A stretch of 64,000 bases of DNA from Oscillospiraceae bacterium (lineage in GTDB: Bacteria > Bacillota > Clostridia > Oscillospirales > Ruminococcaceae): contig JAFTTI010000021.1 of assembly GCA_017466865.1 (NCBI GenBank), positions 293,863-357,862 of the forward strand, in the 5' to 3' direction. Positions within the stretch are counted from its first letter, which is position 1. Each line of letters starts with the position of its first letter. Position numbers and translations under genes: made by a program. A model generated the notes under the pieces. The model saw only the letters and a list, made by a program, of their open reading frames with translations, was not told where the DNA came from and did not search any database. Of the stretch, positions 40,472 through 48,101 are shown piece by piece.

Positions 40472-41683
40472 ATGAAGTATCTTGTTCTTCTCTGCGACGG
40501 TATGGCTGACTATCCCGTTGAAGAACTCGGAAACAGAACACCTATGGAATGTGCTGAAAAGCCTTTTATGGATAAACTTGCGAAAAAATCAAAGGTGGGT
40601 CTTGTTAAAACTGTTGCTGACGGACTTAAACCCGGAAGTGATGTTGCTAACCTTTCTGTTTTAGGTTATGACCCTATGGTATGCTATACAGGGCGTTCTC
40701 CTTTGGAAGCGGGTTCTATTGGAATTGATATGGCTGATGATGATGTTTCATTCAGATGCAATCTTGTTACTGTTTCTGACGAAGAAAAATATGAGGATAA
40801 AACTCTCATTGACTACTGCGCTGATGATATATCAACAGCAGAAGCAAAAGAACTCATAGAGTTCCTCGCAAAAGAATTTGATAACGAAGAATTTAATTTA
40901 TATAGTGGCGTAAGTTATCGTCATTGCCTTATCTGGCATAAGGGAACACTTGACCTCGGCAGTCTCACACCTCCTCATGACATCACAGGAAGAAAGGTTA
41001 CTGAATATGTTCCTATGCACGAAAATGCACAGAAACTCTATGAAATGATGAAGAAGTCTTATGACCTCTTGAAAGACCATCCCGTTAACAAGGCGAGAGA
41101 AGAAAAAGGTCTTCGCCCTGCTAACTCAATGTGGTTCTGGGGAGAAGGAAAGAGAGCGGCTTTAGAACCTTTCAAGGAAAAATTCGGCGTTAAGGGCTCG
41201 ATGATTTCTGCGGTTGACCTTTTAAAAGGCATAGGCAAATTCTCTGAAATGAATGTTGTTTCGGTTGAAGGTGCAACAGGATATATCGATACAAACTTTG
41301 AAGGCAAGGCAAATGCCGCTATCAACGAATTCAAGAACGGCAGCGAACTTGTTTATGTTCATGTTGAAGCACCCGATGAATGCGGACACAGAAACGAAGT
41401 TCAGAATAAGGTTAAATCAATAGGCCTTATAGACAAACTTATTTTAGACCCTGTTCTTTCTTACCTTGAAAGCACAGGAGAAGATTTCAAGATTCTTATC
41501 TGTCCTGACCATCCGACACCGCTCTGCCTTAAAACTCATACAAACGATGCTGTTCCTTTTATGATTTATCATAAGAACGGTGAAGTTAATGGAGTAGACA
41601 CTTTCAACGAAAAAACAGCAGGCGAAACAGGGGTTTTTGTCGAAAAGGGACCAACTCTTATGCAGAGCTTTATAAATGGTTGA
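40472..41683 (+). CDS. ApgM-type cofactor-independent phosphoglycerate mutase / proposed homoserine kinase
   Basis: A 403-residue alkaline-phosphatase-superfamily enzyme. YLVLLCDGMADYPVEELGNRTPMECA gives the first metal Asp, and GLKPGSDVANLSVLGYDP carries the nucleophile Ser near residue 60. GATGYIDTNFEGKANAA, YVHVEAPDECGHR and LICPDHPTPLCLKTHTNDAVPF supply the later metal ligands. This is the archaeal-type (ApgM) form. A subset in anaerobes lacking ThrB is annotated as a proposed homoserine kinase, so the substrate is open: 2/3-phosphoglycerate or homoserine. No threonine genes are adjacent to tip the balance. GGAGGGG precedes ATG. The purE promoter starts within its stop codon. Confidence 0.85.
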   Translation: MKYLVLLCDGMADYPVEELGNRTPMECAEKPFMDKLAKKSKVGLVKTVADGLKPGSDVANLSVLGYDPMVCYTGRSPLEAGSIGIDMADDDVSFRCNLVTVSDEEKYEDKTLIDYCADDISTAEAKELIEFLAKEFDNEEFNLYSGVSYRHCLIWHKGTLDLGSLTPPHDITGRKVTEYVPMHENAQKLYEMMKKSYDLLKDHPVNKAREEKGLRPANSMWFWGEGKRAALEPFKEKFGVKGSMISAVDLLKGIGKFSEMNVVSVEGATGYIDTNFEGKANAAINEFKNGSELVYVHVEAPDECGHRNEVQNKVKSIGLIDKLILDPVLSYLESTGEDFKILICPDHPTPLCLKTHTNDAVPFMIYHKNGEVNGVDTFNEKTAGETGVFVEKGPTLMQSFING

Positions 41684-41708
41684 TTTTAGTTTTGAAATAT
41701 AGTAAAAT
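41680..41708 (+). promoter_or_regulatory. promoter of the purine operon
   Basis: TTGATT (41680-41685), 17 nt, TAAAAT (41703-41708). It overlaps the stop codon of the preceding gene. Confidence 0.6.
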
Positions 41709-41750
41709 AGGGGTATAGCTTTTATAGCGACTTTAAAAGGGGTGAATGAT

Positions 41751-41834
41751 ATGCATTCTGTAACAGGGAAACATTACTGCTTTTACGGTTACGGGTTAAG
41801 TGCATATTTACGCCATTATAAGCAAACCTTGTAA
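41751..41834 (+). CDS. 27-residue leader peptide upstream of purE
   Basis: A short reading frame with a good ribosome-binding site (AAAGGGGTG at 41736-41744, 6 nt before ATG). The product starts MHSVTGKHYC, contains FYGYGLSAYLRHY, and ends QTL; it is rich in Tyr (5), His (3) and Gly (3). The stop codon (41832-41834) lies 4 nt before the 5' arm of a strong intrinsic terminator, so a ribosome at the stop would cover the hairpin. ATATGCA over the start codon (41749-41755) can pair with TGCATAT (41801-41807). I read it as a regulatory leader peptide, not a functional protein; I do not recognise its family. Confidence 0.6.
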   Translation: MHSVTGKHYCFYGYGLSAYLRHYKQTL

Positions 41835-41838
41835 AATG

Positions 41839-41879
41839 AATAGCTGCGGATGGATTTTCGCAGCTATTTTTGATTTTTT
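41839..41879 (+). terminator. intrinsic terminator (attenuator) before purE
   Basis: AATAGCTGCG (41839-41848) pairs perfectly with CGCAGCTATT (41859-41868), followed by TTTGATTTTTT. It lies between the leader peptide and purE, within the operon leader. Confidence 0.85.
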
Positions 41880-41916
41880 AAAACACACCAAGAACTCTTG
41901 ACGGAGGTAGAAAAGT

Positions 41917-42414
41917 ATGAAAAAGATTGCAATAATTATGGGAAGCGACAGCGATTTTCCCGTTGTTAAGGACGCTGCTATTGAACTCAAAAAACTCGGT
42001 ATTCCCTATGAAGTGAGAGTAATGTCGGCACACAGAACTCCTGATATGGCTGCTGAATTTTCAAAGAATGCTGAAAAGAACGGATTTGGTGCTATCATCG
42101 CGGCAGCAGGAATGGCTGCACATTTAGGTGGCGTTTTAGCGGCACACACAATCCTTCCTGTAATTGCTATTCCTATAAGCGGATCAAGACTTGACGGAAT
42201 GGACGCACTCCTTGCAACAGTTCAGATGCCCAAGGGTATCCCCGTTGCGACAGTTGCTATAAACGGTGCAGGAAACGCAGCGATACTTGCAGCACAGATG
42301 CTTGCACTTTCAGATAACGAAATTGCAGACAAGCTCCGCAAGATGAAAGAAGATATGGTTGCGGGTGTTATTGAAAAGGATAAGAAACTTCAGGAAGAAG
42401 TTGCCAAGCTTTAA
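41917..42414 (+). CDS. purE: 5-(carboxyamino)imidazole ribonucleotide mutase
   Basis: A 165-residue PurE converting N5-CAIR (or AIR plus CO2) to CAIR. IIMGSDSDFPVV is the phosphate loop, VMSAHRTPDM holds the catalytic His near residue 43, AAAGMAAHLGGVLAAHT is the second loop, and VQMPKGIPVATVAINGAGNAAILA closes the active site. The SAHRTP and VQMPxGxPVATVAI forms favour class I (N5-CAIR mutase, which needs PurK), but PurK is not in the window. GGAGGT lies 9 nt before ATG. It is the first structural gene of the purine operon, behind the attenuator. Confidence 0.95.
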   Translation: MKKIAIIMGSDSDFPVVKDAAIELKKLGIPYEVRVMSAHRTPDMAAEFSKNAEKNGFGAIIAAAGMAAHLGGVLAAHTILPVIAIPISGSRLDGMDALLATVQMPKGIPVATVAINGAGNAAILAAQMLALSDNEIADKLRKMKEDMVAGVIEKDKKLQEEVAKL

Positions 42415-42432
42415 TAAAACAGGAGACAGAAA

Positions 42433-43308
42433 ATGATAAATGTCGGAATGGGCGCAGTTTTTGCACTTGGTCTTTTAGGGATAATGGCTGCTATGATAAT
42501 CGGGGCTTCGGTTGTGTTCTTTATCATCTCGATGATTTTTCTCGGTTTCTGGATTCACAGAAAAGTAAATAAACTTGATTATCAGAAAGTTTTTAAAGTT
42601 TCATTTATCATATATCTCCTGCTGTCGATAACGGTTGTAGGTGTTCCTGTCGGATGCGTAGGAATTACGATGGCTGATTTTGCGGTAGAAAGAAATACTC
42701 CTCCCGAAGATTATATCGACCCCGGCGTTGAACTTTCTGTAACGGATTCTGAAATAGATGATGCGAGAGGATTCTATCTCGACGGTGTTTTCTATAAGAG
42801 GATGAGCTATGATTTCTATGAATACCGTGAGGATGAAGTTCCGATAGCGAAAGTTAAGGATGAATTCAGGAATATCTATGAAGTTAAAAACGCATCGGGT
42901 AAAAGGCTTTTAAGATACAGAGGATATATATACTGTAAAGAAAGTGATATGGAGTTTTTGGAAAAATTCTATACAACGCTCGATGATTACGATTATTATT
43001 TCTATGCCTATAAAGGCGAAAAGATGAAGATAGACGATTTTTTGGATAAAGAATTTAATCTGACTGCAAACGCTTATGGCGCTTCGTCTGGCGTTCCCGA
43101 CGGGACAAAATATTACTACATAGAAAAACGCTCTCCCGATGGGGTTTATTCACTGAAGATAGATATATGCGTTACCCCTTCTTATGAGGTTTATAAATCG
43201 TCAGGAAGTTATAGTTATGATCTGAGAAATGAAGAACTTGAGAGAAAACTCAAGAATTATGCAATAAAATATAAGCATAATTACGATGAAGATTTAACGG
43301 AAGAGTAA
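42433..43308 (+). CDS. hypothetical membrane protein (paralogue 1) inside the pur operon
   Basis: A 291-residue protein with two N-terminal transmembrane helices (about residues 8-45 and 57-80), separated by the short charged loop GFWIHRKVNKLDYQKVFKVS. A C-terminal domain of about 200 residues follows, rich in Tyr, Asp, Glu and Lys, probably extracellular. The segment FFIISMIFLGFWIHRKVNKL and the following stretch are almost identical to the next gene, so the two are tandem duplicates. It starts 18 nt after purE and is clearly on the same transcript. No enzyme motif is visible and I know of no purine function. It may be a host-specific insertion carried along in the operon. Confidence 0.65.
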   Translation: MINVGMGAVFALGLLGIMAAMIIGASVVFFIISMIFLGFWIHRKVNKLDYQKVFKVSFIIYLLLSITVVGVPVGCVGITMADFAVERNTPPEDYIDPGVELSVTDSEIDDARGFYLDGVFYKRMSYDFYEYREDEVPIAKVKDEFRNIYEVKNASGKRLLRYRGYIYCKESDMEFLEKFYTTLDDYDYYFYAYKGEKMKIDDFLDKEFNLTANAYGASSGVPDGTKYYYIEKRSPDGVYSLKIDICVTPSYEVYKSSGSYSYDLRNEELERKLKNYAIKYKHNYDEDLTEE

Positions 43309-43323
43309 TTCGGGAGATTTATT

Positions 43324-44187
43324 ATGATTATAGCAAATGTCGGATTCTGGGCGTTTATCGGCGGAATTATTTTGGCGGCTCTGGGTTTTGTAGTTGCGGT
43401 TATTTCTGCTGTTTCGACTACATTTTTCATTATCTCTATGATTTTTCTCGGATTCTGGATTCACAGAAAAGTAAACAAACTCGATTATCAGAAAGTCTTT
43501 AAGGTTTCGTTTATAATCTATCTTTCGCTTTCGATACTTACCGTTGTTGTTCCTGCTACATATGCGGCTGTGAGTGTTTCTCAGATGTTAGGTCCGGATG
43601 AAAAATATGTTGATACGGGTGTTGAAACGGAAGTAGATAATGATAGTTTTATTCTTGACGGAGTGAGATATAACGAGATAAATTGGTCATATTATCCGGG
43701 ATTTACAAACGCGAATTACGAAAAGACACCTGTTGCAAATGCAAAAGGTAAAAAAATGAATATATATGAAATCAAAAACGATTCTGGTAAAAGACTTCTG
43801 GAATATAACGGGTTTGTGCACTGTTCATCAGAAGATTATGATTATATTACCAGTTATTACGAAAATCGTACAGACTGCAATTTTTATCTTGTATCAGATG
43901 ATAAACAGGTTAAGATAGAAGGCTTTTCAAACGGATATTTTGAAAGAATAGAGACTATTGAAGAAACAGATACGGAATTTGTTGAATCAGAAACCGAAGA
44001 AATATCAGATGGAACAAGATACAAAATAGTCAGAGAATCTCCTGATAAGGCTTACAAAGAAGAAAAAGATATTGTTTTTCTACATGGCAGGGTTTATCAT
44101 AGCAGGAGCTGGCCTTATTATCATCTCGGCAATAAAGAATTTGAAGATAAACTTATAAAGTATATTGAAGAACTGAACAAACAATAA
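43324..44187 (+). CDS. hypothetical membrane protein (paralogue 2) inside the pur operon
   Basis: A 287-residue paralogue of the preceding protein: same two N-terminal helices with FFIISMIFLGFWIHRKVNKL, then a diverged soluble domain. Shared landmarks in that domain are the YVDTGVETEV/YIDPGVELSV start, FILDGVRYNEI/FYLDGVFYKRM, NIYEIKNDSGKRLLEYNGFVHC/NIYEVKNASGKRLLRYRGYIYC, and SPDKAYKEEKDIV/SPDGVYSLKIDIC. The soluble halves have diverged far more than the membrane part, suggesting selection for different outside partners or gene conversion of the anchor. The gap to purF is 35 nt. Function unknown. Confidence 0.65.
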   Translation: MIIANVGFWAFIGGIILAALGFVVAVISAVSTTFFIISMIFLGFWIHRKVNKLDYQKVFKVSFIIYLSLSILTVVVPATYAAVSVSQMLGPDEKYVDTGVETEVDNDSFILDGVRYNEINWSYYPGFTNANYEKTPVANAKGKKMNIYEIKNDSGKRLLEYNGFVHCSSEDYDYITSYYENRTDCNFYLVSDDKQVKIEGFSNGYFERIETIEETDTEFVESETEEISDGTRYKIVRESPDKAYKEEKDIVFLHGRVYHSRSWPYYHLGNKEFEDKLIKYIEELNKQ

Positions 44188-44222
44188 AGCAAAAGGATTT
44201 ATATTTGAGGAGTTGAAATTAA

Positions 44223-45644
44223 ATGGGCGGATTTTTTGGTGCTGTTTCAAAAAATGACTGCGTAACCGATGTATTTTTCGGAACAGACTATCATTCGCAT
44301 CTCGGAACTAAAAGAGGCGGTATGACCTCTTATTCCGAAAGCAAGGGTTTTCAGAGAAGTATTCACAGCATTGAAAACTCACCTTTTCGAACAAAGTTTG
44401 AGAAGGATGTAGAAGGAATGGAGGGTAATATCTGTATAGGCGCTATATGCGACGCAGACCCACAGCCTATCCTTGTAAGGTCGAGATTCGGAAGCTATGC
44501 TATCTGTACTATTGGTATCATAAACAATGCCGAAGAACTTTCAAAGGAACTACTTGAAAACGGATGTCTTAACTTTGAAACAATGAGTAGCGGAAACATA
44601 AATTCCGCGTCACTCATAGGTGCACTTATAGCACAGAAACCCACTTTTAAAGATGGTATCAAATACGCGCAGGAAAGAATAGACGGAACACTCTCACTTC
44701 TTATCATAACAAAAAGTTATATGATAGCATCAAGAGATAAACACGGAAGACTTCCTATAATAATCGGAAAAAGAGATGACGGTTACTGCGTTTCACTTGA
44801 ATCGTTCGCATTCCAGAAACTCGGCTATGAAACCGAAAGGGAAATGAAGCCTGGTGAAATTGTAAAAATCAAGGCTGACGGCGTTGAAACAATTTCAGAG
44901 GGAACAGACGAAATGCAGATATGTTCTTTCTTATGGACATATTACGGATACCCCAATGCAGTTTACGAAGGCGTTACCGTTGAAACAATGAGAACAAGAA
45001 ACGGCGAGATAATGGCCGAAAACGACATCAAGAACGGAACATTACCCGATGTTGACTTTGTATGTGGTGTTCCTGATTCAGGCGTTCCTCACGCGATAGG
45101 ATATGCAAACAAGAGTGGTATTCCTTTTGCAAGACCGTTTATCAAATACACACCTACATGGCCTCGTAGCTTTATGCCACAGAGTCAGAAGATGAGAAGC
45201 CATGTTGCCAAAATGAAACTCATTCCTGTTCATGAACTTATCGAAGGAAAGAAACTTCTTTTCGTTGACGATAGTATCGTAAGAGGAACACAACTCAGAG
45301 AAACGGTTGAATTTCTTTATGCACACGGCGCTAAAGAGGTTCATATGCGTTCGGCTTGTCCTCCTATTATGTATGGATGTAAGTTTCTTAACTTCTCGAG
45401 AAGCAACTCTGAAATGGAACTTATCGCAAGACAGATAATCCATGAGTTTGAAGGAGAAGAGGGTGCAAAATATATCGCAGAGTATAGTGATACAAGCACA
45501 GAAAGAGGAAAGAAGTTAAGAAAAGCAATATGCGAAAAACTTAAACTTACCTCACTTGAATATCAGTCGCTCGAGGGAACTGTAAAGGCGATAGGTCTTC
45601 CTGAATGCAAACTCTGCACATACTGCTGGAACGGCAAGGAATAA
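44223..45644 (+). CDS. purF: amidophosphoribosyltransferase homologue lacking the N-terminal Cys
   Basis: A 473-residue PurF that should make phosphoribosylamine from PRPP. The phosphoribosyltransferase half is intact: the PRPP loop is KLLFVDDSIVRGTQL near residue 350, with CGVPDSGVPHAIGYA and the closing CKLCTYCWNG. The glutaminase half begins MGGFFGAVSKNDC and carries GTDYHSHLGTKRGGMTSY. In standard PurF the N-terminus is (M)CGIFG, with Cys as the glutamine nucleophile; here Gly stands at that place. It may therefore use free ammonia or ammonia from a partner. I recall similar MGGFFG proteins annotated as PurF in other anaerobes, so this is probably a genuine subfamily and not an error. Position in the pur operon supports the assigned pathway. 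Confidence 0.85.
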   Translation: MGGFFGAVSKNDCVTDVFFGTDYHSHLGTKRGGMTSYSESKGFQRSIHSIENSPFRTKFEKDVEGMEGNICIGAICDADPQPILVRSRFGSYAICTIGIINNAEELSKELLENGCLNFETMSSGNINSASLIGALIAQKPTFKDGIKYAQERIDGTLSLLIITKSYMIASRDKHGRLPIIIGKRDDGYCVSLESFAFQKLGYETEREMKPGEIVKIKADGVETISEGTDEMQICSFLWTYYGYPNAVYEGVTVETMRTRNGEIMAENDIKNGTLPDVDFVCGVPDSGVPHAIGYANKSGIPFARPFIKYTPTWPRSFMPQSQKMRSHVAKMKLIPVHELIEGKKLLFVDDSIVRGTQLRETVEFLYAHGAKEVHMRSACPPIMYGCKFLNFSRSNSEMELIARQIIHEFEGEEGAKYIAEYSDTSTERGKKLRKAICEKLKLTSLEYQSLEGTVKAIGLPECKLCTYCWNGKE

Positions 45645-45683
45645 GTTTAAAACATTATGATAATAAATGAAAGGAAAGATAAT

Positions 45684-46718
45684 ATGAAAAGTTTTTCAGA
45701 CAGTTATAAGGACGCAGGCGTTGATGTTACTGCGGGTTACAAATCAGTTGAACTTATGAAAGCACATGTTGCAAGAACAAAGACAGAAGGCGTTATGTCA
45801 GGTATCGGCGGATTCGGCGGATTATTCGCACTCGGATGCAAGGATATGGAAGACCCTGTTCTTGTTTCGGGAACAGACGGAGTAGGAACAAAGATAAAGA
45901 TCGCTTTTCTTATGGACAAGCACGATACAGTTGGTATCGACTGTGTTGCTATGTGTGTAAACGATGTTATCTGCTGTGGTGCAAGTCCTCTTTTCTTCCT
46001 CGATTATATCGCCTGCGGAAAGAACTATCCCGAAAAGATTGCTGAAATCGTTTCAGGTGTTGCTGAAGGATGTGTTCAGGCTGAATGTGCTTTAATCGGC
46101 GGTGAAACAGCAGAACACCCGGGTCTTATGCCCGATGATGAATACGACCTTGCAGGTTTCTCGGTTGGCGTTGTTGACAGACCTAAGATTTTAAATCCCG
46201 AAAGCCAGAAGGCAGGGGATGTTATGATCGCTATCAAGTCAAGCGGTGTTCATTCAAACGGATTTTCACTTGTAAGAAAGGTTTTTGATGTGAACGAAGA
46301 AAACCTTTCAAAATACTATGACGAACTTGGCGCTACACTCGGTGAAACACTCCTCACTCCTACAAGAATCTATGTAAAGGCTGTTAAGAGTCTTCTTGAT
46401 TCAGTTAAGGTTAAGTCAATCTCACACATCACAGGTGGCGGATTCTACGAAAATATCCCAAGAGCGCTTCCTGAAGGACTTTCAGTAAAGATAAACAGAG
46501 CAGACGTTAAGGTTCTTCCTATTTTCGAACTTATCGCTAAGGTCGGAAACATTCCTGAAAGAGATATGTTCAACACATTCAACATGGGCGTTGGTATGAC
46601 AGTTGTTGTTGACAAGGCAGACGTTGATGCGGCTATCAAGGCTATTGAAGCGGCAGGAGACGAAGCTTATGTTTTAGGCGAACTCTTTGACGGCGATGAC
46701 GGCGTTGTTATCAACTGA
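45684..46718 (+). CDS. purM: phosphoribosylformylglycinamidine cyclo-ligase (AIR synthetase)
   Basis: A 344-residue PurM closing the imidazole ring of AIR with [23 protein letters not shown] at the start, [84 protein letters not shown] and [13 protein letters not shown] are the family blocks. ATG at 45684 is chosen because AAGGAAAG lies about 6 nt before it; an ATG at 45657 in the same frame has no such site. It lies between purF and purN with short gaps. Codons are biased as in the whole pur cluster. Confidence 0.96.
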   Translation: MKSFSDSYKDAGVDVTAGYKSVELMKAHVARTKTEGVMSGIGGFGGLFALGCKDMEDPVLVSGTDGVGTKIKIAFLMDKHDTVGIDCVAMCVNDVICCGASPLFFLDYIACGKNYPEKIAEIVSGVAEGCVQAECALIGGETAEHPGLMPDDEYDLAGFSVGVVDRPKILNPESQKAGDVMIAIKSSGVHSNGFSLVRKVFDVNEENLSKYYDELGATLGETLLTPTRIYVKAVKSLLDSVKVKSISHITGGGFYENIPRALPEGLSVKINRADVKVLPIFELIAKVGNIPERDMFNTFNMGVGMTVVVDKADVDAAIKAIEAAGDEAYVLGELFDGDDGVVIN

Positions 46719-46729
46719 GGTGAACTGAT

Positions 46730-47356
46730 ATGAAAAATATTGCAGTTCTCGTTTCAGGCGGAGGGACAAACCTTCAGGCGCTTATCGACGCTGAAAAAAG
46801 AGGGGAAACAGGAAACGGAAAAATTACCTGTGTAATCTCCTCGAAAGAAGACGCCTATGCTCTTGAAAGAGCAAAGAACAACGGCATAAAAACTATTGTT
46901 CTTAAAAGAAAGGATTACCCCGATGTAGCGTCTTACAGCAAGGCTATGGCAGAAACTTTGAAGGCAGAAAATGCTGACCTTGTTGTTTATGCGGGATTTA
47001 TGACAATCCTTGATGAACAGGTATGTAATGCATTCCCTTATAAAATGATAAATGTTCACCCCGCGCTTATCCCTTCATTCTGCGGAAAAGGTTTTTACGG
47101 GCTTCATGTTCACGAAGCCGCACTCGCAAAGGGAGTAAAACTCAGCGGCGCTACTGTTCATTTTGTAACCGAAGAATGTGACGGAGGACCTATCATCCTC
47201 CAGAAAGCCGTTGAAGTTAAAAACGGCGATACACCCGAAACTTTACAGAAAAGAATTATGGAAGAGGCTGAGTGGAAGATACTCCCTTATGCTGTAAAAC
47301 TTTTCTGTGATGACAAAATAGAAATAAGAGACGGCAAAGCTGTCGTTTCGGAATAA
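46730..47356 (+). CDS. purN: phosphoribosylglycinamide formyltransferase
   Basis: A 208-residue folate-dependent GAR transformylase. VLVSGGGTNLQALID is the phosphate loop; VYAGFMTIL, the catalytic Asn-His pair in MINVHPALIPSFCGKGFYGLHVHEAA, and Asp in EECDGGPIIL complete the active site. The length is normal. It lies 11 nt after purM and 15 nt before the IMP cyclohydrolase gene. No alternative formate-dependent PurT is present in the window. Confidence 0.95.
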   Translation: MKNIAVLVSGGGTNLQALIDAEKRGETGNGKITCVISSKEDAYALERAKNNGIKTIVLKRKDYPDVASYSKAMAETLKAENADLVVYAGFMTILDEQVCNAFPYKMINVHPALIPSFCGKGFYGLHVHEAALAKGVKLSGATVHFVTEECDGGPIILQKAVEVKNGDTPETLQKRIMEEAEWKILPYAVKLFCDDKIEIRDGKAVVSE

Positions 47357-47371
47357 GAAAGGAAAGTTGCT

Positions 47372-48082
47372 ATGAGAAACATTGCAGAAGAACTCCAGAG
47401 CCTTGAATACCACGGAAGAGGCATCATCCTCGGCAAATCAACAGATGGTAAGAAAGCAGTTATCGCTTATTTCATTATGGGAAGAAGCGAAAACAGCCGT
47501 AACAGAGTTTTTGTTACAGACGGTGACGGAATCAGAACACAGGCTTTCGATGAATCAAAGATGGTTGACCCACACCTTATCATCTACGCACCAGTAAGAG
47601 TTCTTGGAAACAAGACTATCGTTACAAACGGTGACCAGACAGACACTATCTATGAAGGTATGGACAAGCAGCTTACCTTTGAACAGTCACTCAGAACAAG
47701 AGAATTTGAAGATGACAAGCCCAACTTCACACCAAGAATTTCAGGTATCATTCATCTTGAAAACGGCGGAATGAATATGGCTATGTCAATCCTCAAGAGT
47801 GATGACGGCGACGACGCTTGTTGTATCAGAAACACATTTGCTTACAGCAATCCAAAAGCAGGCGAAGCAAGATTTATCCATACATACAAGGCAGCGGGAA
47901 ATCCTCTTCCAAGTTTTGAAGGCGAACCCAAGAAGCTTTCTGTTCCTGATATGGACATTGACGCTTTCACAAACTATGTATGGGAAAACCTCAACGAAGA
48001 AAACAAGGTTTCACTCTTCACAAGATACATCGACCTTGAAACAGGCAAGTTTGAATCAAGAATAGTAAACAAAAACGTTTAA
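47372..48082 (+). CDS. purO: IMP cyclohydrolase (stand-alone, PurO-like family)
   Basis: A 236-residue protein of the stand-alone IMP cyclohydrolase family (COG3363/PF07826 type), which closes the second purine ring to give IMP. The start EELQSLEYHGRGIILGKSTDGKKAVIAYFIMGRSENSRNRVF is typical, followed by HLIIYAPVRV, NGDQTDTIYEG and TPRISGIIHLENG. Most bacteria use the N-terminal domain of PurH for this step; here it is a separate gene of the archaeal-type family next to a PurH-like formyltransferase that lacks that domain. The two genes, 19 nt apart, together replace PurH. Confidence 0.85.
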   Translation: MRNIAEELQSLEYHGRGIILGKSTDGKKAVIAYFIMGRSENSRNRVFVTDGDGIRTQAFDESKMVDPHLIIYAPVRVLGNKTIVTNGDQTDTIYEGMDKQLTFEQSLRTREFEDDKPNFTPRISGIIHLENGGMNMAMSILKSDDGDDACCIRNTFAYSNPKAGEARFIHTYKAAGNPLPSFEGEPKKLSVPDMDIDAFTNYVWENLNEENKVSLFTRYIDLETGKFESRIVNKNV

Positions 48083-48101
48083 CAGAAAAGGAGAAAGAAT
48101 T

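Noticed and set aside
41709-41870. Purine (guanine) or PRPP (ykkC) riboswitch upstream of purE
   Set aside because: None of the conserved junction or loop sequences of those classes is present; the leader is better explained by a translated short frame and a terminator.
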